Positions 1 to 9,299 of a DNA stretch of 64,000 nt are shown in pieces (positions within the stretch are counted from its first letter, which is position 1; the number at the start of each line of letters is the position of its first letter). This DNA comes from Magnolia sinica (lineage: Eukaryota > Streptophyta > Magnoliopsida > Magnoliales > Magnoliaceae). Under the pieces are notes generated by a model that saw only the letters and a program-made list of their open reading frames with translations, did no database searches and had not been told where the DNA came from. A program made the translations under genes and the position numbers. The stretch is from contig NC_080582.1 in NCBI RefSeq assembly GCF_029962835.1, positions 15,694,032 through 15,758,031 of the forward strand. The letters run 5' to 3'.

Positions 1-1212
1 GTACTTCACTAGGAACGTCTGAGAACCAATCACTTCCATTACCTGAGAATTCATATCCACATGATATTGTCCTCCTGAAGATCCCTCCATTGTAAATTGC
101 TCTCGTAGCCAATCCATAAATTCCCCTTCCATAGATTGAATCTTGGATAGGTCTACTGGAAAATATTGTTCCGCCCACCTATTTAGATATGAGGTTAGGT
201 AATTTGGGTTTGATGACACCAAAGACAATAACACCATGCATCTCTCTACAAGCTCTTTGAGCAGTAAATTCCCCAATCTCTTGAAAGCTGCTTCTTTATT
301 CTCCTCATTGAAAAATCCATCTAAAAAGCCCTCCGACCTCCAATACTCTTCTATCAAGGAATCTCCATCGATGGAGCATCGGTTTTGACAGAGCAAGGAG
401 ACGTAAGAGAAGCATTTGAAGACCATGTCTCCGGTTATTGAGAAACGAATGCTGGCAGCAACATCGGCTGCCTCTTCCTGTAAAAAATCCCAGGCGTCTT
501 CTTTAGACCACTCCCCCACCCTGATGTTTACTTGGGCTTTCATTTCCTCACAAACTTCTTGGGATCGAGTCGTGATCACGACTTTACTGCCGCTGGTGAT
601 AGCAGAGGCCATGACTGGAACTCCCATCTCTTTCAAGTTGATGCTTTCCCAAACATCTTCTAAGACAAGGAGGAACCTTTGGTTGCTTAGCTTAGCCGAG
701 ATTTGTTTAGCAGCAGCGTAGAAGTGCATGGACTTTGGGATATCCAATGCCTCCTTGATTCCCATCTGTACCTCCATTAAACGATTCCTTCTCCCCTCTT
801 CAATCAACCCCGTTAAAAGCTGTATCTGCAACTCATATGAATGTTTCAATTCTTCTCTGATTCTCGCCTGCATCTTCTCAGCAAGACCCTCGACTCCCGG
901 AGCTCTTACTCGTATGATCACATCAAACAGACGGCTAGATTCTCTGGATTCATCCATCACCGCTGCAACCACCTGTCTCATGATCCGTGACTTCCCCACA
1001 CCCTGCCATCCCCAAACTGAGAACACTGAAATATTGTCATCTCTCAAGCAATCCCATATCCGTTGCCTCATGCGTCGTGACCAAGCACTCACAACCTCTC
1101 CTCCTTGTCTGAGCCGTAGATCATCACCATCCCTGGAAGCTGCCGTCTCCTCCGCACGATCACTTCCTGCAAAATCGAATTCCTTGTTTGGTAAGGGTGG
1201 AAATGAGAGCAT
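1..1212 (-). CDS. NLR locus A, 5' part of an NBS-LRR gene running off the left edge
   Basis: The minus-strand frame is open for 404 codons from an ATG at 1212 to base 1, so the LRR half lies outside the window. Seen: P-loop GWQGVGKS near residues 68-75, kinase-2 FLLVLEDVWE, RNBS-B GSKVVITTRS, RNBS-D-like CFSYVSLLC, then MNS where NLRs usually have MHD, followed by FLVKY. A GLPL motif and an N-terminal coiled coil are absent, as in the other copies. The start is odd: the Met used by the sister genes (MAAS...) is ACG at 1144-1146. The in-frame ATG at 1210-1212 would add 22 residues; the next internal ATG is at 1069-1071, still before the P-loop. Known for the family: cytoplasmic nucleotide-switch immune receptors. 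By sequence it groups with locus C (SITGDMV, ESINLKEMG). Whether the whole gene is intact cannot be seen. Confidence 0.85.
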   Translation of the reverse strand, partial: MLSFPPLPNKEFDFAGSDRAEETAASRDGDDLRLRQGGEVVSAWSRRMRQRIWDCLRDDNISVFSVWGWQGVGKSRIMRQVVAAVMDESRESSRLFDVIIRVRAPGVEGLAEKMQARIREELKHSYELQIQLLTGLIEEGRRNRLMEVQMGIKEALDIPKSMHFYAAAKQISAKLSNQRFLLVLEDVWESINLKEMGVPVMASAITSGSKVVITTRSQEVCEEMKAQVNIRVGEWSKEDAWDFLQEEAADVAASIRFSITGDMVFKCFSYVSLLCQNRCSIDGDSLIEEYWRSEGFLDGFFNEENKEAAFKRLGNLLLKELVERCMVLLSLVSSNPNYLTSYLNRWAEQYFPVDLSKIQSMEGEFMDWLREQFTMEGSSGGQYHVDMNSQVMEVIGSQTFLVKY

Positions 1213-1310
1213 GGGCCAGGCACGTTCTGCGCCCTATAAATTTTAAAGCCGGCTTGGGCTCAAGTCATTTTACACCGATCCAGCACTTTGGGTTTTCTTC
1301 TCTCTAGCAA
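1213..1310 (-). promoter_or_regulatory. 5' flank of NLR A (class 1)
   Basis: This flank contains GCCGGCTTGGGCTCAAGTCATTTT-like sequence (plus strand, around 1249-1272) and an AT-rich TTTAAAATTTATAG stretch near 1235-1248. The same block lies upstream of locus C and of the two NLR stubs, so it is a conserved promoter-proximal or 5'UTR segment. No canonical TATA box in the minus orientation could be fixed. Confidence 0.4.
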
Positions 1311-1339
1311 AGCAACAAAATTTATTGAAATGTGTGAAA

Positions 1340-1750
1340 ATTACGTGGGCCCACAACGATGTATTTCTTACATCCACACTGTTCATCCATTTTTTCGGAT
1401 CATTATGAAAAACAGGGCAATCTCCACTGCGAGGTTAAATGGGAAGTAAGCCTACGGTTGGTGCTAGAAATGTTTCAACGGTGGTATGGTCCACTTGAGC
1501 TTTGGATGTACCTCATGTTTTGGCCCATGCTATGATATTATCTACAAATATTGATGAACAGTGTGGATTTAACACAAAAAAATCATAGTGGGGCTTGGAA
1601 AAGTTTCACACTTAAAACTTGTGTTGTGTAGCACGCAATCTATCCAAGGAGAGAGATCCTGCTCAATTTTGGTCTGTCCTAAAATGATCTCAAATAAGGG
1701 ATGGACGGGGTGGATTTCTCATGAACATCAAGGTGGGCCCCACCTAGAGT
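1340..1750. repeat. Foldback MITE copy plus a right-arm fragment
   Basis: The left arm (about 1346-1420: ACATCCACACTGTTCATCC, GATCATTATG) and right arm (about 1481-1655: TGGTCCACTTGAGCTTTGG, GATGAACAGTGTGGAT) are inverted copies of each other. The right end carries the GTTGTGTAGCACGCAATC variant terminus. A second right-arm fragment (1665-1745) of the 'GGTGGATTTCTC' subfamily follows. Confidence 0.6.
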
Positions 1751-1885
1751 AACGAGAAATGATGTGGAGAGTGCGGATTGTCTGTGTTGAAGACAGTAAA
1801 ATTCAGTGCGGCCGCTTCTGATTGATCCACGTCATCGCCGGTGACTCCACCTAACAACACGCTAGCTGGATTTCTCTCTACCCAT

Positions 1886-2345
1886 AGATTGCGTGATACA
1901 CGAGGTGACTTTTAACGTCCACAATGATTTATGTTTTAGATCCAAACAGATTATTAGTTTTTACAGATCATTCTAAAAGAATGAGCCATAAAACAAGGCA
2001 CATCAAAAGCTGAAGTGGACCACAACATAAAAAATAGTGGGGATTAAACCACCACCGTTAAAACCTTCCTAGGGTTCATTGTTAGTTTTATTTTCCATCT
2101 AGCTTCTTCATAAGCTAACACATACATGGATAAAGGGAAAACTAAAATATTAGCTTGATTAGAGTTTTTTGTGGCCGTAAGAAATTTTCAATAGTAAGCG
2201 GACATTTCCCACTATTTCTATAGTGTGGCCACTTGAGCTTTTATCTACATTGCTTTCGGTCTAATTCCATAAAATGGTATGGAAAAATGGATGGATGGTT
2301 TGGATCGAATACATTCAGCATGATGAGGCCCATAGAAGTTCCATA
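1886..2345. repeat. Foldback MITE copy
   Basis: The element starts with ATTGCGTGATACACGAGG and a left arm with TTTATGTTTTAGATCC. Its centre has the family's GGGGATTAAACC and ACACATACATGGATAAAGGG landmarks. The right arm ends with ATGGATGGATGGTTTGGATC. About 460 bp, no coding capacity. Confidence 0.6.
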
Positions 2346-2397
2346 TGCCAATACTTTCCGTTTTCTTCTCTGCACTTGGAATGTGCTGCACCATGGG

Positions 2398-2925
2398 AGC
2401 TGATTAGGTGAGACCCGGGGCTTACCCAAGACAATGCGGTAGTTACCCTGGTGCCCACCTTGACTTGTTTATTTTGTATGCACTCCGTTTATCCATTTTT
2501 CCAAATAATTCTAGGGTTTTATAGAAATAATAAAGTAGATCCAATTATCAGGTGGACCATATCATGATAAACAGTGGTGATTAACAATTAATAAGGTACA
2601 AAAGTTTTATATCAAGCCTATATTTGGCTTACCTCTTCATCCAGTCTTATATGAACGCATCAACAGATTGATGGAAAATAAAACAAACGGAAACATTAAG
2701 GTGAGCCCTAAGAAGTTTTTAATGGTACGTAACATGCTTAATCACCATTGTTTCCTGGAATATGGTCCACGGGATTATTGGATCTTCGTAAGTTTTGGTA
2801 TCATGATCTAAAATGATCCGAAAAACCGGATGGACAGAGTAGATAGAGAATACACAAATCAAGGTGGGCTCCTTGGTAAGGCTGCACCGTCTTGGGTGAA
2901 GCCCGGTATCATCTAATGGGCTTGC
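2398..2925. repeat. Foldback MITE copy with GATTAGGTGAGACC termini
   Basis: The left end reads GGGAGCTGATTAGGTGAGAC. The right end reads CACCGTCTTGGGTGAAGCC followed by ATCATCTAAT, an imperfect inverted copy. Internal landmarks are GATCCAATTATCAGGTGGAC and AGTTTTTAATGGTACG. No clean target-site duplication was found. Confidence 0.6.
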
Positions 2926-2939
2926 GTGCACCGCGGAGT

Positions 2940-3455
2940 AAGCCATCGAATTTCTTGGAGTGTGAAATTTATGTAGGCCGTGATATGATATATTTCTTAG
3001 ATCCACACTGTCCGCCCCTTTTTTTTTTTTTCAGATCATTCTAAAATGTGAATCCAAAAACATTGAAAATTCAAAGCTAAAGTGGACCACGCCACCGAAG
3101 ACAGTAAGAATTCATGCTACTGTTGAAAACTTCTTGGGGCCACATGAGGCTCTGATCAAGTTGATATTTGTATTTTAACTTCATGCAGGTATGTGTGATC
3201 TTGTGAACAGGTCAGATGAAAAATAAACCTCCAGTGGGCCCCAGGAAAGTTTCAACTGTAGCTTGTTCAATCCTTCATGTAGGGTTATCTACTTCAACTT
3301 TGGATGTACCTCATTTTAGGTTTATGCTCTATATTTGTCTGAAAATATTGATGGACAGTATAGATCTAGCACAAAAATCATGATGGGACCCAGAAAAAGT
3401 TCCACACATGTTAAGAGTTGTGTTGTGTAATGAGATAGAAATCCGTTGTATCTCG
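2940..3455. repeat. Foldback MITE copy (ACACAACTCTTAACATG subfamily)
   Basis: The left arm has TCTTAGATCCACACTGTCC, interrupted by an oligo-T run. The right arm has TTGATGGACAGTATAGATC and ends near GAGTTGTGTTGTGTAATG. It shares its termini with the copies at 1340 and 46170. Confidence 0.55.
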
Positions 3456-3633
3456 TTAGCTGAGTCATCAGAAATTACGGGGAGGAATGAGAAGCAACAG
3501 CAATGGAATTTTTTGTGCCTTCAACACAGAGGATCCCCACTCTGCAACTTATCCCACTTCCGCACCTTGTAAAAATGGTTTACTGTGAAAAGATAGAAAA
3601 ACCAGTAGATGTAGATGATACCTGGTATTTGCC

Positions 3634-3905
3634 TCCTCTTATGTCCTGCGTTCACAATCTCTCCTCTTCCTCTAAGCCGCCCATCATCATCGTCTACCAC
3701 CGCCTCTGTCCGATCTCTTTCTGCAAAATACGAATTCCTTGTTTTATAAGAGTGGAAATGAGTGCATGGCTAATCATGGCATGCAAGCTTGGCCTTATCA
3801 ATTTTCATGCCGGCTTGGGGATAGGTCATTTTAGACCAAGCCATCCGGACCAAACTTCATATGTAGCCGTTATGTCACCTATATATATTTTTAGACTTGA
3901 AGGGC
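3634..3905 (-). pseudogene. NLR stub 1: 5' coding end and 5' flank of a lost NLR copy
   Basis: Read on the minus strand, 3634-3760 aligns with the first codons of locus C: the Asp run (DDDD), RGRGEIVN in place of RGGGEIVN, and the GAATT-rich leader before it. The aligned block continues into the class 1 flank (GCCGGCTTGG, TCATTTTAGACC) up to about 3905. Similarity stops just inside the coding region, so the NBS and LRR are gone. The stub at 38500-38760 has the same inner junction, followed by a matching AAGATAGAAAAA segment, so the truncation happened before the duplication. Confidence 0.7.
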
Positions 3906-4089
3906 CTGTTTGAATATCACCTCACAAGTAACTCTTTTTTTGTTTGTTTGTTTGTTTTGTTTTTTCTAACTTATAGCGATAAAAAATTTATTTTTGCAAG
4001 TTAGTTTGGTTAGCACTATTAGATTTTCTTTTTTTTCTTTTTTTTTTCCAAACCTTTTCTACTCCCCTTCTCCGGGCACAGCTTCCGTG

Positions 4090-4345
4090 GATCCCAAACT
4101 GTGGAGCCCACCATGGTGATACGTGAGCCTTGCATCCACAGTGTCCATCCAATTTTACACATCATTTTAGAGCAAGATCCAAAAAAGGAAGCAGATCCAA
4201 TTCTCTAGTGGACCACACCACGGGAAACAGTGGTGATTGATCATTAAAAGCTTCTTCTCGACCATGAAAGTTTTGAATCAAGAGGTTAGGTGGCAAATAA
4301 ACATTCACGCATCCCCCAAGAAATTCACGGTGGGCCACACAGTAA
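4090..4345. repeat. Left half of a foldback MITE
   Basis: GCATCCACAGTGTCCATCC, ATCATTTTAGAGCAAGATCC and GGACCACACCACGGGAAAC are left-arm landmarks; the right arm is absent. The paralogous half copy is at 38985-39180, so it belongs to the duplicated segment. Confidence 0.55.
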
Positions 4346-4369
4346 GGGATCCAAGGACCTATTCTCTAG

Positions 4370-4640
4370 AATTGGACACTCCACATAAAAGGTGGCCGCG
4401 TATGATGGACAACCCATATAAAAAATGAGGTCCACATGATGGATGATCCGCATCAAAGATGGGCTTCATATATATGATGGACAATTAACATTGATGGTGC
4501 GCCCAGATGATAGATGATTCATATCAAAGTGGGCCCCCACATAATGCGCAGTCCACATCAAAGGTCGGCCTCTAATGATTAATGGTTTATATCCAAGGCA
4601 GGGCCCGCATGATGGATGACCCACATCAAAGGTAGGGCCC
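4370..4640. repeat. Minisatellite, duplicate 1, left part
   Basis: Degenerate tandem units of about 30-33 bp built on ATGATGGATGACCCACATC and AAAGGTGGGCCC. The array is interrupted by the solo LTR at 4641-5314 and resumes at 5315. It aligns unit by unit with 39190-39790. Confidence 0.75.
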
Positions 4641-5314
4641 TGACGTAGGGATGAACATGATGAGGTCGATCACCTTCTTCAGACAACTACTTCGAATCCA
4701 CGAAGCCTCTCTAGACTCCTCACAGAGACTTCTCGAATCCATGAGGAAAAAAAGCAAGAAAATAGAAATAATATTCTAGAAAATTTGTAAATTTATTGAT
4801 GATTGAATAAATGAGTTTACACTCCTTTAAATAGGGATACTAAACCATGAAAGAAGTTTCAGAATTAAGCTACAACTAAAACTCCTAGAAATCATGACTT
4901 ACCATAAATAGTAAACTTACTATTTATAGACGGTCGTGATTTTTACTAGTGCGCATGGTTTTCAGCCAAAAATAGTAAGTGTCCTATTTAGCTTCAACAT
5001 GCTGTTCTCCTAATTATTCTAAGTACTTTTAATGTTGGGCCCAACTCGTAAAGCCCAACGGATGAAGAGTTATAACAAAACTGTAACTTATTATAAATAG
5101 TGAAAATAAAATTAAAACAGGTATTCGACAAACGATCCGATGGTATTTCGCAAATTCGTCTTGGGCAAAATCATATATGGTATATCTGATAGCTCATTCC
5201 GATTTGTGAGATACGTCTGTTTGAAGTTCTGACAGTCTAGATCACATCCATCTTTGATCGGGCCTTTTTTGGTCCATCTTGGTCATGAAACTATCCGCGA
5301 CCTGCTCTGCATCA
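4641..5314 (-). mobile_element. Solo LTR of an LTR retrotransposon (fossil)
   Basis: A 674-bp block begins TGACGTAGGG and ends CTGCATCA. It is flanked by the exact 5-bp duplication GGCCC (4636-4640 and 5315-5319). It shows an LTR-like promoter stretch (CTTTAAATAGGG on the plus strand near 4833-4844) and no internal coding region, so it is a solo LTR in minus orientation. Three relatives lie at 13808, 15005 and 56019. The superfamily cannot be told from the LTR alone. The paralogous minisatellite near 39.4 kb lacks it, so it inserted after the duplication or was never in that copy. Confidence 0.8.
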
Positions 5315-5640
5315 GGCCCACACTATAAGGTGGGATCCACATGATAGACGATGGATAGAGGCCCACATATGGATAGTAACATTGAATATAAGCCCCACAA
5401 GATGGATGGCCCATATCAAGGTGGGCCATCTTGAGGACAATTCACATCGAAGATCTGCCCATAGCTAGTGATGAATGACCAATGTTTAAGGCAAGTCCCA
5501 CATAATGGACAGCCCATTTTGAAGTTGGGCTTGCATGATGAACAGTCCACATTAAGGTGGCCACGCATGATGGACGACCCACATCCAAGGTGGGCCTCAC
5601 ATAACGGGTAACCCATATCAAAGGGGGAGCGGATTAGGTG
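5315..5640. repeat. Minisatellite, duplicate 1, right part
   Basis: The same degenerate units continue after the LTR (for example ATGATGGACGACCCACATCC and AAGGTGGGCC). Because the unit length is close to a multiple of three, long open frames appear here on the minus strand; they are not taken as genes. Confidence 0.7.
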
Positions 5641-5862
5641 AGACCCCATATCCACTGAGGTGGGTGGGACTCCTATGGGTTGACTGGCATCCACCGTCCA
5701 TCCATATTGGAAGCTCATTTTAGGGCATGATCCAAAAAATGAAGCAGTTCAATGGAACGGCCTCTTCTTTCTAGCACATAATAACCCAAATAAAAGAGAA
5801 TTACAGTAGTTCAAGAAGAGAAGAATAACACAGCAAACAGGGATAGTTTGAGCAGAGAAGAA
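5636..5862. other. Half MITE and conserved 3' flank of NLR B
   Basis: 5636-5755 is a left MITE arm (GCGGATTAGGTGAGACCCC, CCACCGTCCATCCATATTGG). From about 5756 to 5862 lies a block with CCAAATAAAAGAG, TTCAAGAAGAGAAGAATAAC and GCAGAGAAGAATCACTTAC that recurs downstream of loci C and E, and in shorter form D. It is probably the NLR 3'UTR. Confidence 0.5.
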
Positions 5863-8583
5863 TCACTTACTTGAAAGACAACAATATTCTTTGAAACGGA
5901 TGTAGCTTGGCTTGATACTGCCCTCCCATTTTATATTTTCCCACCATTTCAGCTCACCTTGGATATCAACTTCTGTTGCAGAAGCATTTGTGTTATCGAG
6001 AGGAAGCTTCTCCAGCAGCGGGCATCCTCGAATCTTCAACTTCTTCAGCATCGGCAAGTGCCCACCGCAAATGCTTTTCAGTTTGCGTAGCTCCCAAAGA
6101 CATATATCAACTAGCTGTGGAAATGCATTTTGCCCCACCTCGCTGTCTTCTTCAAAGACCTTCTCCAGTCTACAACAGAATTTTATTTCAAGTAATTCGA
6201 GATTCTGTAACCGAATGCTTGAAGAGAAGAAATTGATTAGCTTCGGACAACATTCCAAATATATATGCTTTAGGCATGCAAAGCTTCCTCTTCCCAACTT
6301 CCCCCGGCACACTGTTATTAATTTGGCAAGATTGGACACCCGTAGATTTTCTAAACAGACAACTGCATCAATGTCTACCATTCGTCCAACTATCAGATAC
6401 TCCAATTGATGGCATTTCTCAATCCAGCATTCTTTAAGGTTGTCCATCTCCATGCCAAGATTGGACAGTGCCTTAAGGAATGCATTGCCATACAAATGAA
6501 AGAATTCTGTCACTGAGAGAACCCCTCCAACACCGTCTAGGGAATTCTTACCACCACAAACCTCCAGTTGTCTTTCATAACTCAAAGACTGCTCAAATCG
6601 AGTATAAATACGCTGGTAGAAAAATCTGTTTCTTTTAAAATCACCATATCTATCCTTGCGCCCTCCCTCGCAGGGACAGACCAAGAAATGAAATTTTTGA
6701 AAGCAGGATTTCCACAGTTTCGAGCTTTCGTCCAAAGACTCAAAAACACTTGCATCACCGACCGAGATGTGACGACTGCTGCTGTCTTGGAGCTGCTCAT
6801 GCAGCAAGTTCAAGCCACATCGATCCCAATTCAAGTTTTCTGGAAGCCGTTCTATCTTTCTCCAGTCAACCGTCTTGAGATGCTCCATTCCCAACAGGTC
6901 TAGGCACTGCATGCTAGTCAGATTGAAAATTTGGTGCGGAAGCACTTCCAATTTCGTGCCTGAAAGATCAAGTGCCTCAAGTTTTGAAAGTTTATCTAGG
7001 CTGGCCAGTGTCATTAGAGAGCGGCAACCCTTGAGCGAGAGCCGGCTGAGGTTGCAGGCACCTGAGATGTCGAGGAGTCGGAGGCTTTGCATGTTATTGA
7101 AGGATGCCTCCACCATCTTTGTCAGGGGAGTTTTATGGAGATCAAGGATCTCAAGCTTCCGCATATACTTAAAGAAGGTAGGAAGACCCTCTAGCTTGTG
7201 GCAGCTTTGGAGCTTCAACAACCGCAATTCACAAAGGCAGGATATGGAGGATGGCAGGGAAGAGATGCTTGTAGAAGAAAGGTCGAGGACTCGGAGTCTG
7301 GTCATGTTCTTGAAAAAACTATCTGGGATTTCTTGCAAGCGATCATTATCATTAAGCAATAACGTTGAGAGAAGAGGGCAGTTTGGAGAGCTGAATTGGA
7401 ATGTTTGTACCTGATTGTGAGATAATGAGATCCATTGGCATGATTCTTCTGCGTCCAAGTTGTATTTCACTAGGAACTTTCGAGAACCAATAACTTGCCT
7501 CACATGAGAATTCATATACACATGATATTGTCCTCCTGAAGATTCCTCCATTGTAAATTGCTCTTGTAGCCAGTTCATAAATTCTGCTTCCTTAGGATGA
7601 TTGTTCCACGGATATATATCTAGTTCTTCGGTCTGCTTTAGAAAGACATTTAGGTAATTTGGGTTTGATGACGTCAGGGACAATAGAACCATGCATCTCT
7701 TCGCGAACTCTTTGAGCAGTACATTCCCCAGTCTCTTGAAAGCCACTTCTTTATTCTCTTCATCATTGAAGAATCCATCTAAAAAGCCCTCCGACCTCCA
7801 ATACTCTTCTATCAAGGAATCTCGGTGGATGGAGCTTCCGTTCTGACAGAACAAGGAAACGTAGGAAAAGCATTTAAAGACCATGTCTCTGTTTGAAAAA
7901 CCAATGCTGGCAGCAACATCATCCATCTCTTCCAGTAAAAAATCCCAGGCATCTTCTTCAGACCACTCCTCCACCTTGATGTCTAATTGGGTTTCCATTC
8001 CATAACAAACTTGATGGGATTGAGTGGTGATGACGACTTTGCTGCCACTTGTAACCGAAACTCCAATATCTTTCAAGTCAAAGCTTTCCCAAACATCTTC
8101 AAAGATGAGGAGGAACCTTTGGCCACTTAACTTATCATTGATACTCTTAGCAGTTGGGGAGATTTGTATGGACTCTGGGATCTTCAATGCCTTCTGGATT
8201 CCCATCTGCACCTCCATAAACCGATTCCTTCTCCCATTTGCAGCCAACCGCTCTACAACACGTTCACACCAAACACTGCGCTGAGTAAACTCTCCTTTGA
8301 TTATATCCGGCATCTTCTCTCCAAGACTCTCGATCCCTGGCGCTCTTATTCGTATGATCACATCAAACAGACGGCTAGATTCTCCAGATTCCTCCATTGC
8401 GGCGACCACCTGTCTCACGATCCGTGACTTCCCCACTCCCTGCCATCCCCACACTGAGAATACTGAAATATTGTCATCTCTCAAGCAATCCCATATCCGT
8501 TGACTCATGCGTTGTGACAAAGCGCTCACAACCTCTCCTCCTCCTTTGAGCCGTCGATCATCATCGTCCCTAGAAGCTGCCAT
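5863..8583 (-). CDS. NLR B: complete intronless NBS-LRR protein, 906 aa, non-canonical NB-ARC
   Basis: Predicted cytoplasmic immune receptor of the RPS2-like CNL lineage, encoded by one uninterrupted frame. Seen: P-loop GWQGVGKS (46-53), RNBS-A-like FDVIIRIRAPG, kinase-2 FLLIFEDVWE (157-166), RNBS-B GSKVVITTQ (180-188), RNBS-C-like EEDAWDFL (209-216), RNBS-D-like CFSYVSLF (238-245), MNS (357-359) in place of MHD, FLVKY, then LRRs from about residue 400 to the end. Missing: the N-terminal coiled coil (only about 30 residues precede the NBS) and the whole GLPL-bearing ARC1 segment, so RNBS-B to RNBS-D is only about 58 residues. The start is ATG at 8583, giving MAASRDDDD, conserved in D and E. 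The C-terminal LRRs are rich in Cys and Leu (for example LECCPKLINFFSSSIRLQNL). The C-terminal codons overlap a GTAAGT. The intact frame and paralogy suggest a functional gene. Nucleotide binding is plausible; switching as in ordinary NLRs is doubtful. Confidence 0.92.
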   Translation of the reverse strand: MAASRDDDDRRLKGGGEVVSALSQRMSQRIWDCLRDDNISVFSVWGWQGVGKSRIVRQVVAAMEESGESSRLFDVIIRIRAPGIESLGEKMPDIIKGEFTQRSVWCERVVERLAANGRRNRFMEVQMGIQKALKIPESIQISPTAKSINDKLSGQRFLLIFEDVWESFDLKDIGVSVTSGSKVVITTQSHQVCYGMETQLDIKVEEWSEEDAWDFLLEEMDDVAASIGFSNRDMVFKCFSYVSLFCQNGSSIHRDSLIEEYWRSEGFLDGFFNDEENKEVAFKRLGNVLLKEFAKRCMVLLSLTSSNPNYLNVFLKQTEELDIYPWNNHPKEAEFMNWLQEQFTMEESSGGQYHVYMNSHVRQVIGSRKFLVKYNLDAEESCQWISLSHNQVQTFQFSSPNCPLLSTLLLNDNDRLQEIPDSFFKNMTRLRVLDLSSTSISSLPSSISCLCELRLLKLQSCHKLEGLPTFFKYMRKLEILDLHKTPLTKMVEASFNNMQSLRLLDISGACNLSRLSLKGCRSLMTLASLDKLSKLEALDLSGTKLEVLPHQIFNLTSMQCLDLLGMEHLKTVDWRKIERLPENLNWDRCGLNLLHEQLQDSSSRHISVGDASVFESLDESSKLWKSCFQKFHFLVCPCEGGRKDRYGDFKRNRFFYQRIYTRFEQSLSYERQLEVCGGKNSLDGVGGVLSVTEFFHLYGNAFLKALSNLGMEMDNLKECWIEKCHQLEYLIVGRMVDIDAVVCLENLRVSNLAKLITVCRGKLGRGSFACLKHIYLECCPKLINFFSSSIRLQNLELLEIKFCCRLEKVFEEDSEVGQNAFPQLVDICLWELRKLKSICGGHLPMLKKLKIRGCPLLEKLPLDNTNASATEVDIQGELKWWENIKWEGSIKPSYIRFKEYCCLSSK

Positions 8584-8720
8584 TGCCTATGCTAGAGCTC
8601 TCCTGCAAAATTCGAATTTGTAGTCTCGTGAGCAAGGGTGGCAATGGGCCGGGCAACGCACCCAGATCAATTTTCCAAGCTGTGTTTGTGCTCAAGTCAT
8701 TTTAGCCCCACCCATCACCA
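8584..8720 (-). promoter_or_regulatory. 5' flank of NLR B (class 2)
   Basis: The conserved leader (plus strand: CTCCTGCAAAATTCGAATT, GGTGGCAATGGGCCGGGC, CCAAGCTGTGTTTGTGCTC) is shared with loci D and E but differs from the A/C flank beyond about 60 bp. It is likely 5'UTR plus core promoter; no clear TATA box. Confidence 0.45.
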
Positions 8721-8790
8721 ACGTAGTACATGCCAATCTAACCCTTGATTAGTCCACCCATGCATATTGAATGCAAACCATTGATTTGTC

Positions 8791-9260
8791 GGGAGCGGAT
8801 TGAGTGAGACCCAGATCCACCAAGGTAAGTGGGACCCTGATTGTGGGGATCACAGTGATGTATGTGCCTTAAATCCACACCGTCTAACCATTTTGAAAGA
8901 TCATTTTAGGTATAACCTCAAAAATGAGGCTAACTCAAATCTTAGGTGGACCACACTACAGGAAACAGTCGTGATTAAATCTTCACCATTAAAAACTTCA
9001 TGGATTCCATGGGACTGTTTATTTGCCATCCAACATGTTGATAAGGTCACAAAAACCTAGATGAAGAGACCACACAAATATCATCTTGATCCAAAGCTTT
9101 TTGGCCCACAAGAAGTTTTTAATAGTCAATCACCACTGTTTCCTGTGCTATGGTTCATCTGGGATTTAGAACTGCTTCATTTTTTGGATCATGCCCTAAA
9201 TTGAGATTTCAATACAGATGGACGGTGTAGATGTAGTCACGTGCATCACCTAATTCCCTC
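8791..9260. repeat. Foldback MITE copy
   Basis: Left end GGGAGCGGATTGAGTGAGAC, left arm TTAAATCCACACCGTC. Right arm CAGATGGACGGTGTAGATG, right end CACCTAATTCCC. Flanks TTGATTTGTC and TTGAATTGAG could be a decayed target duplication. Confidence 0.6.
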
Positions 9261-9299
9261 CTTGAATTGAGACGGATAGAGGTGTAGAATGCATGGGCC

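Noticed and set aside
4370-5640. Tandem array considered as a CRISPR
   Set aside because: Units are contiguous and degenerate, with no constant repeats and unique spacers, in a plant genome.
5416-5718. 100-codon minus frame with a homologous frame at 39606-39866
   Set aside because: The similarity comes from the minisatellite, whose unit is near a multiple of three; no start context, domain or conserved ends.
5912-7414. Several plus-strand open frames of 86-179 codons opposite NLR B
   Set aside because: They are antisense shadows of the strong minus-strand LRR and NBS frames, have no domain, and recur opposite every NLR copy.
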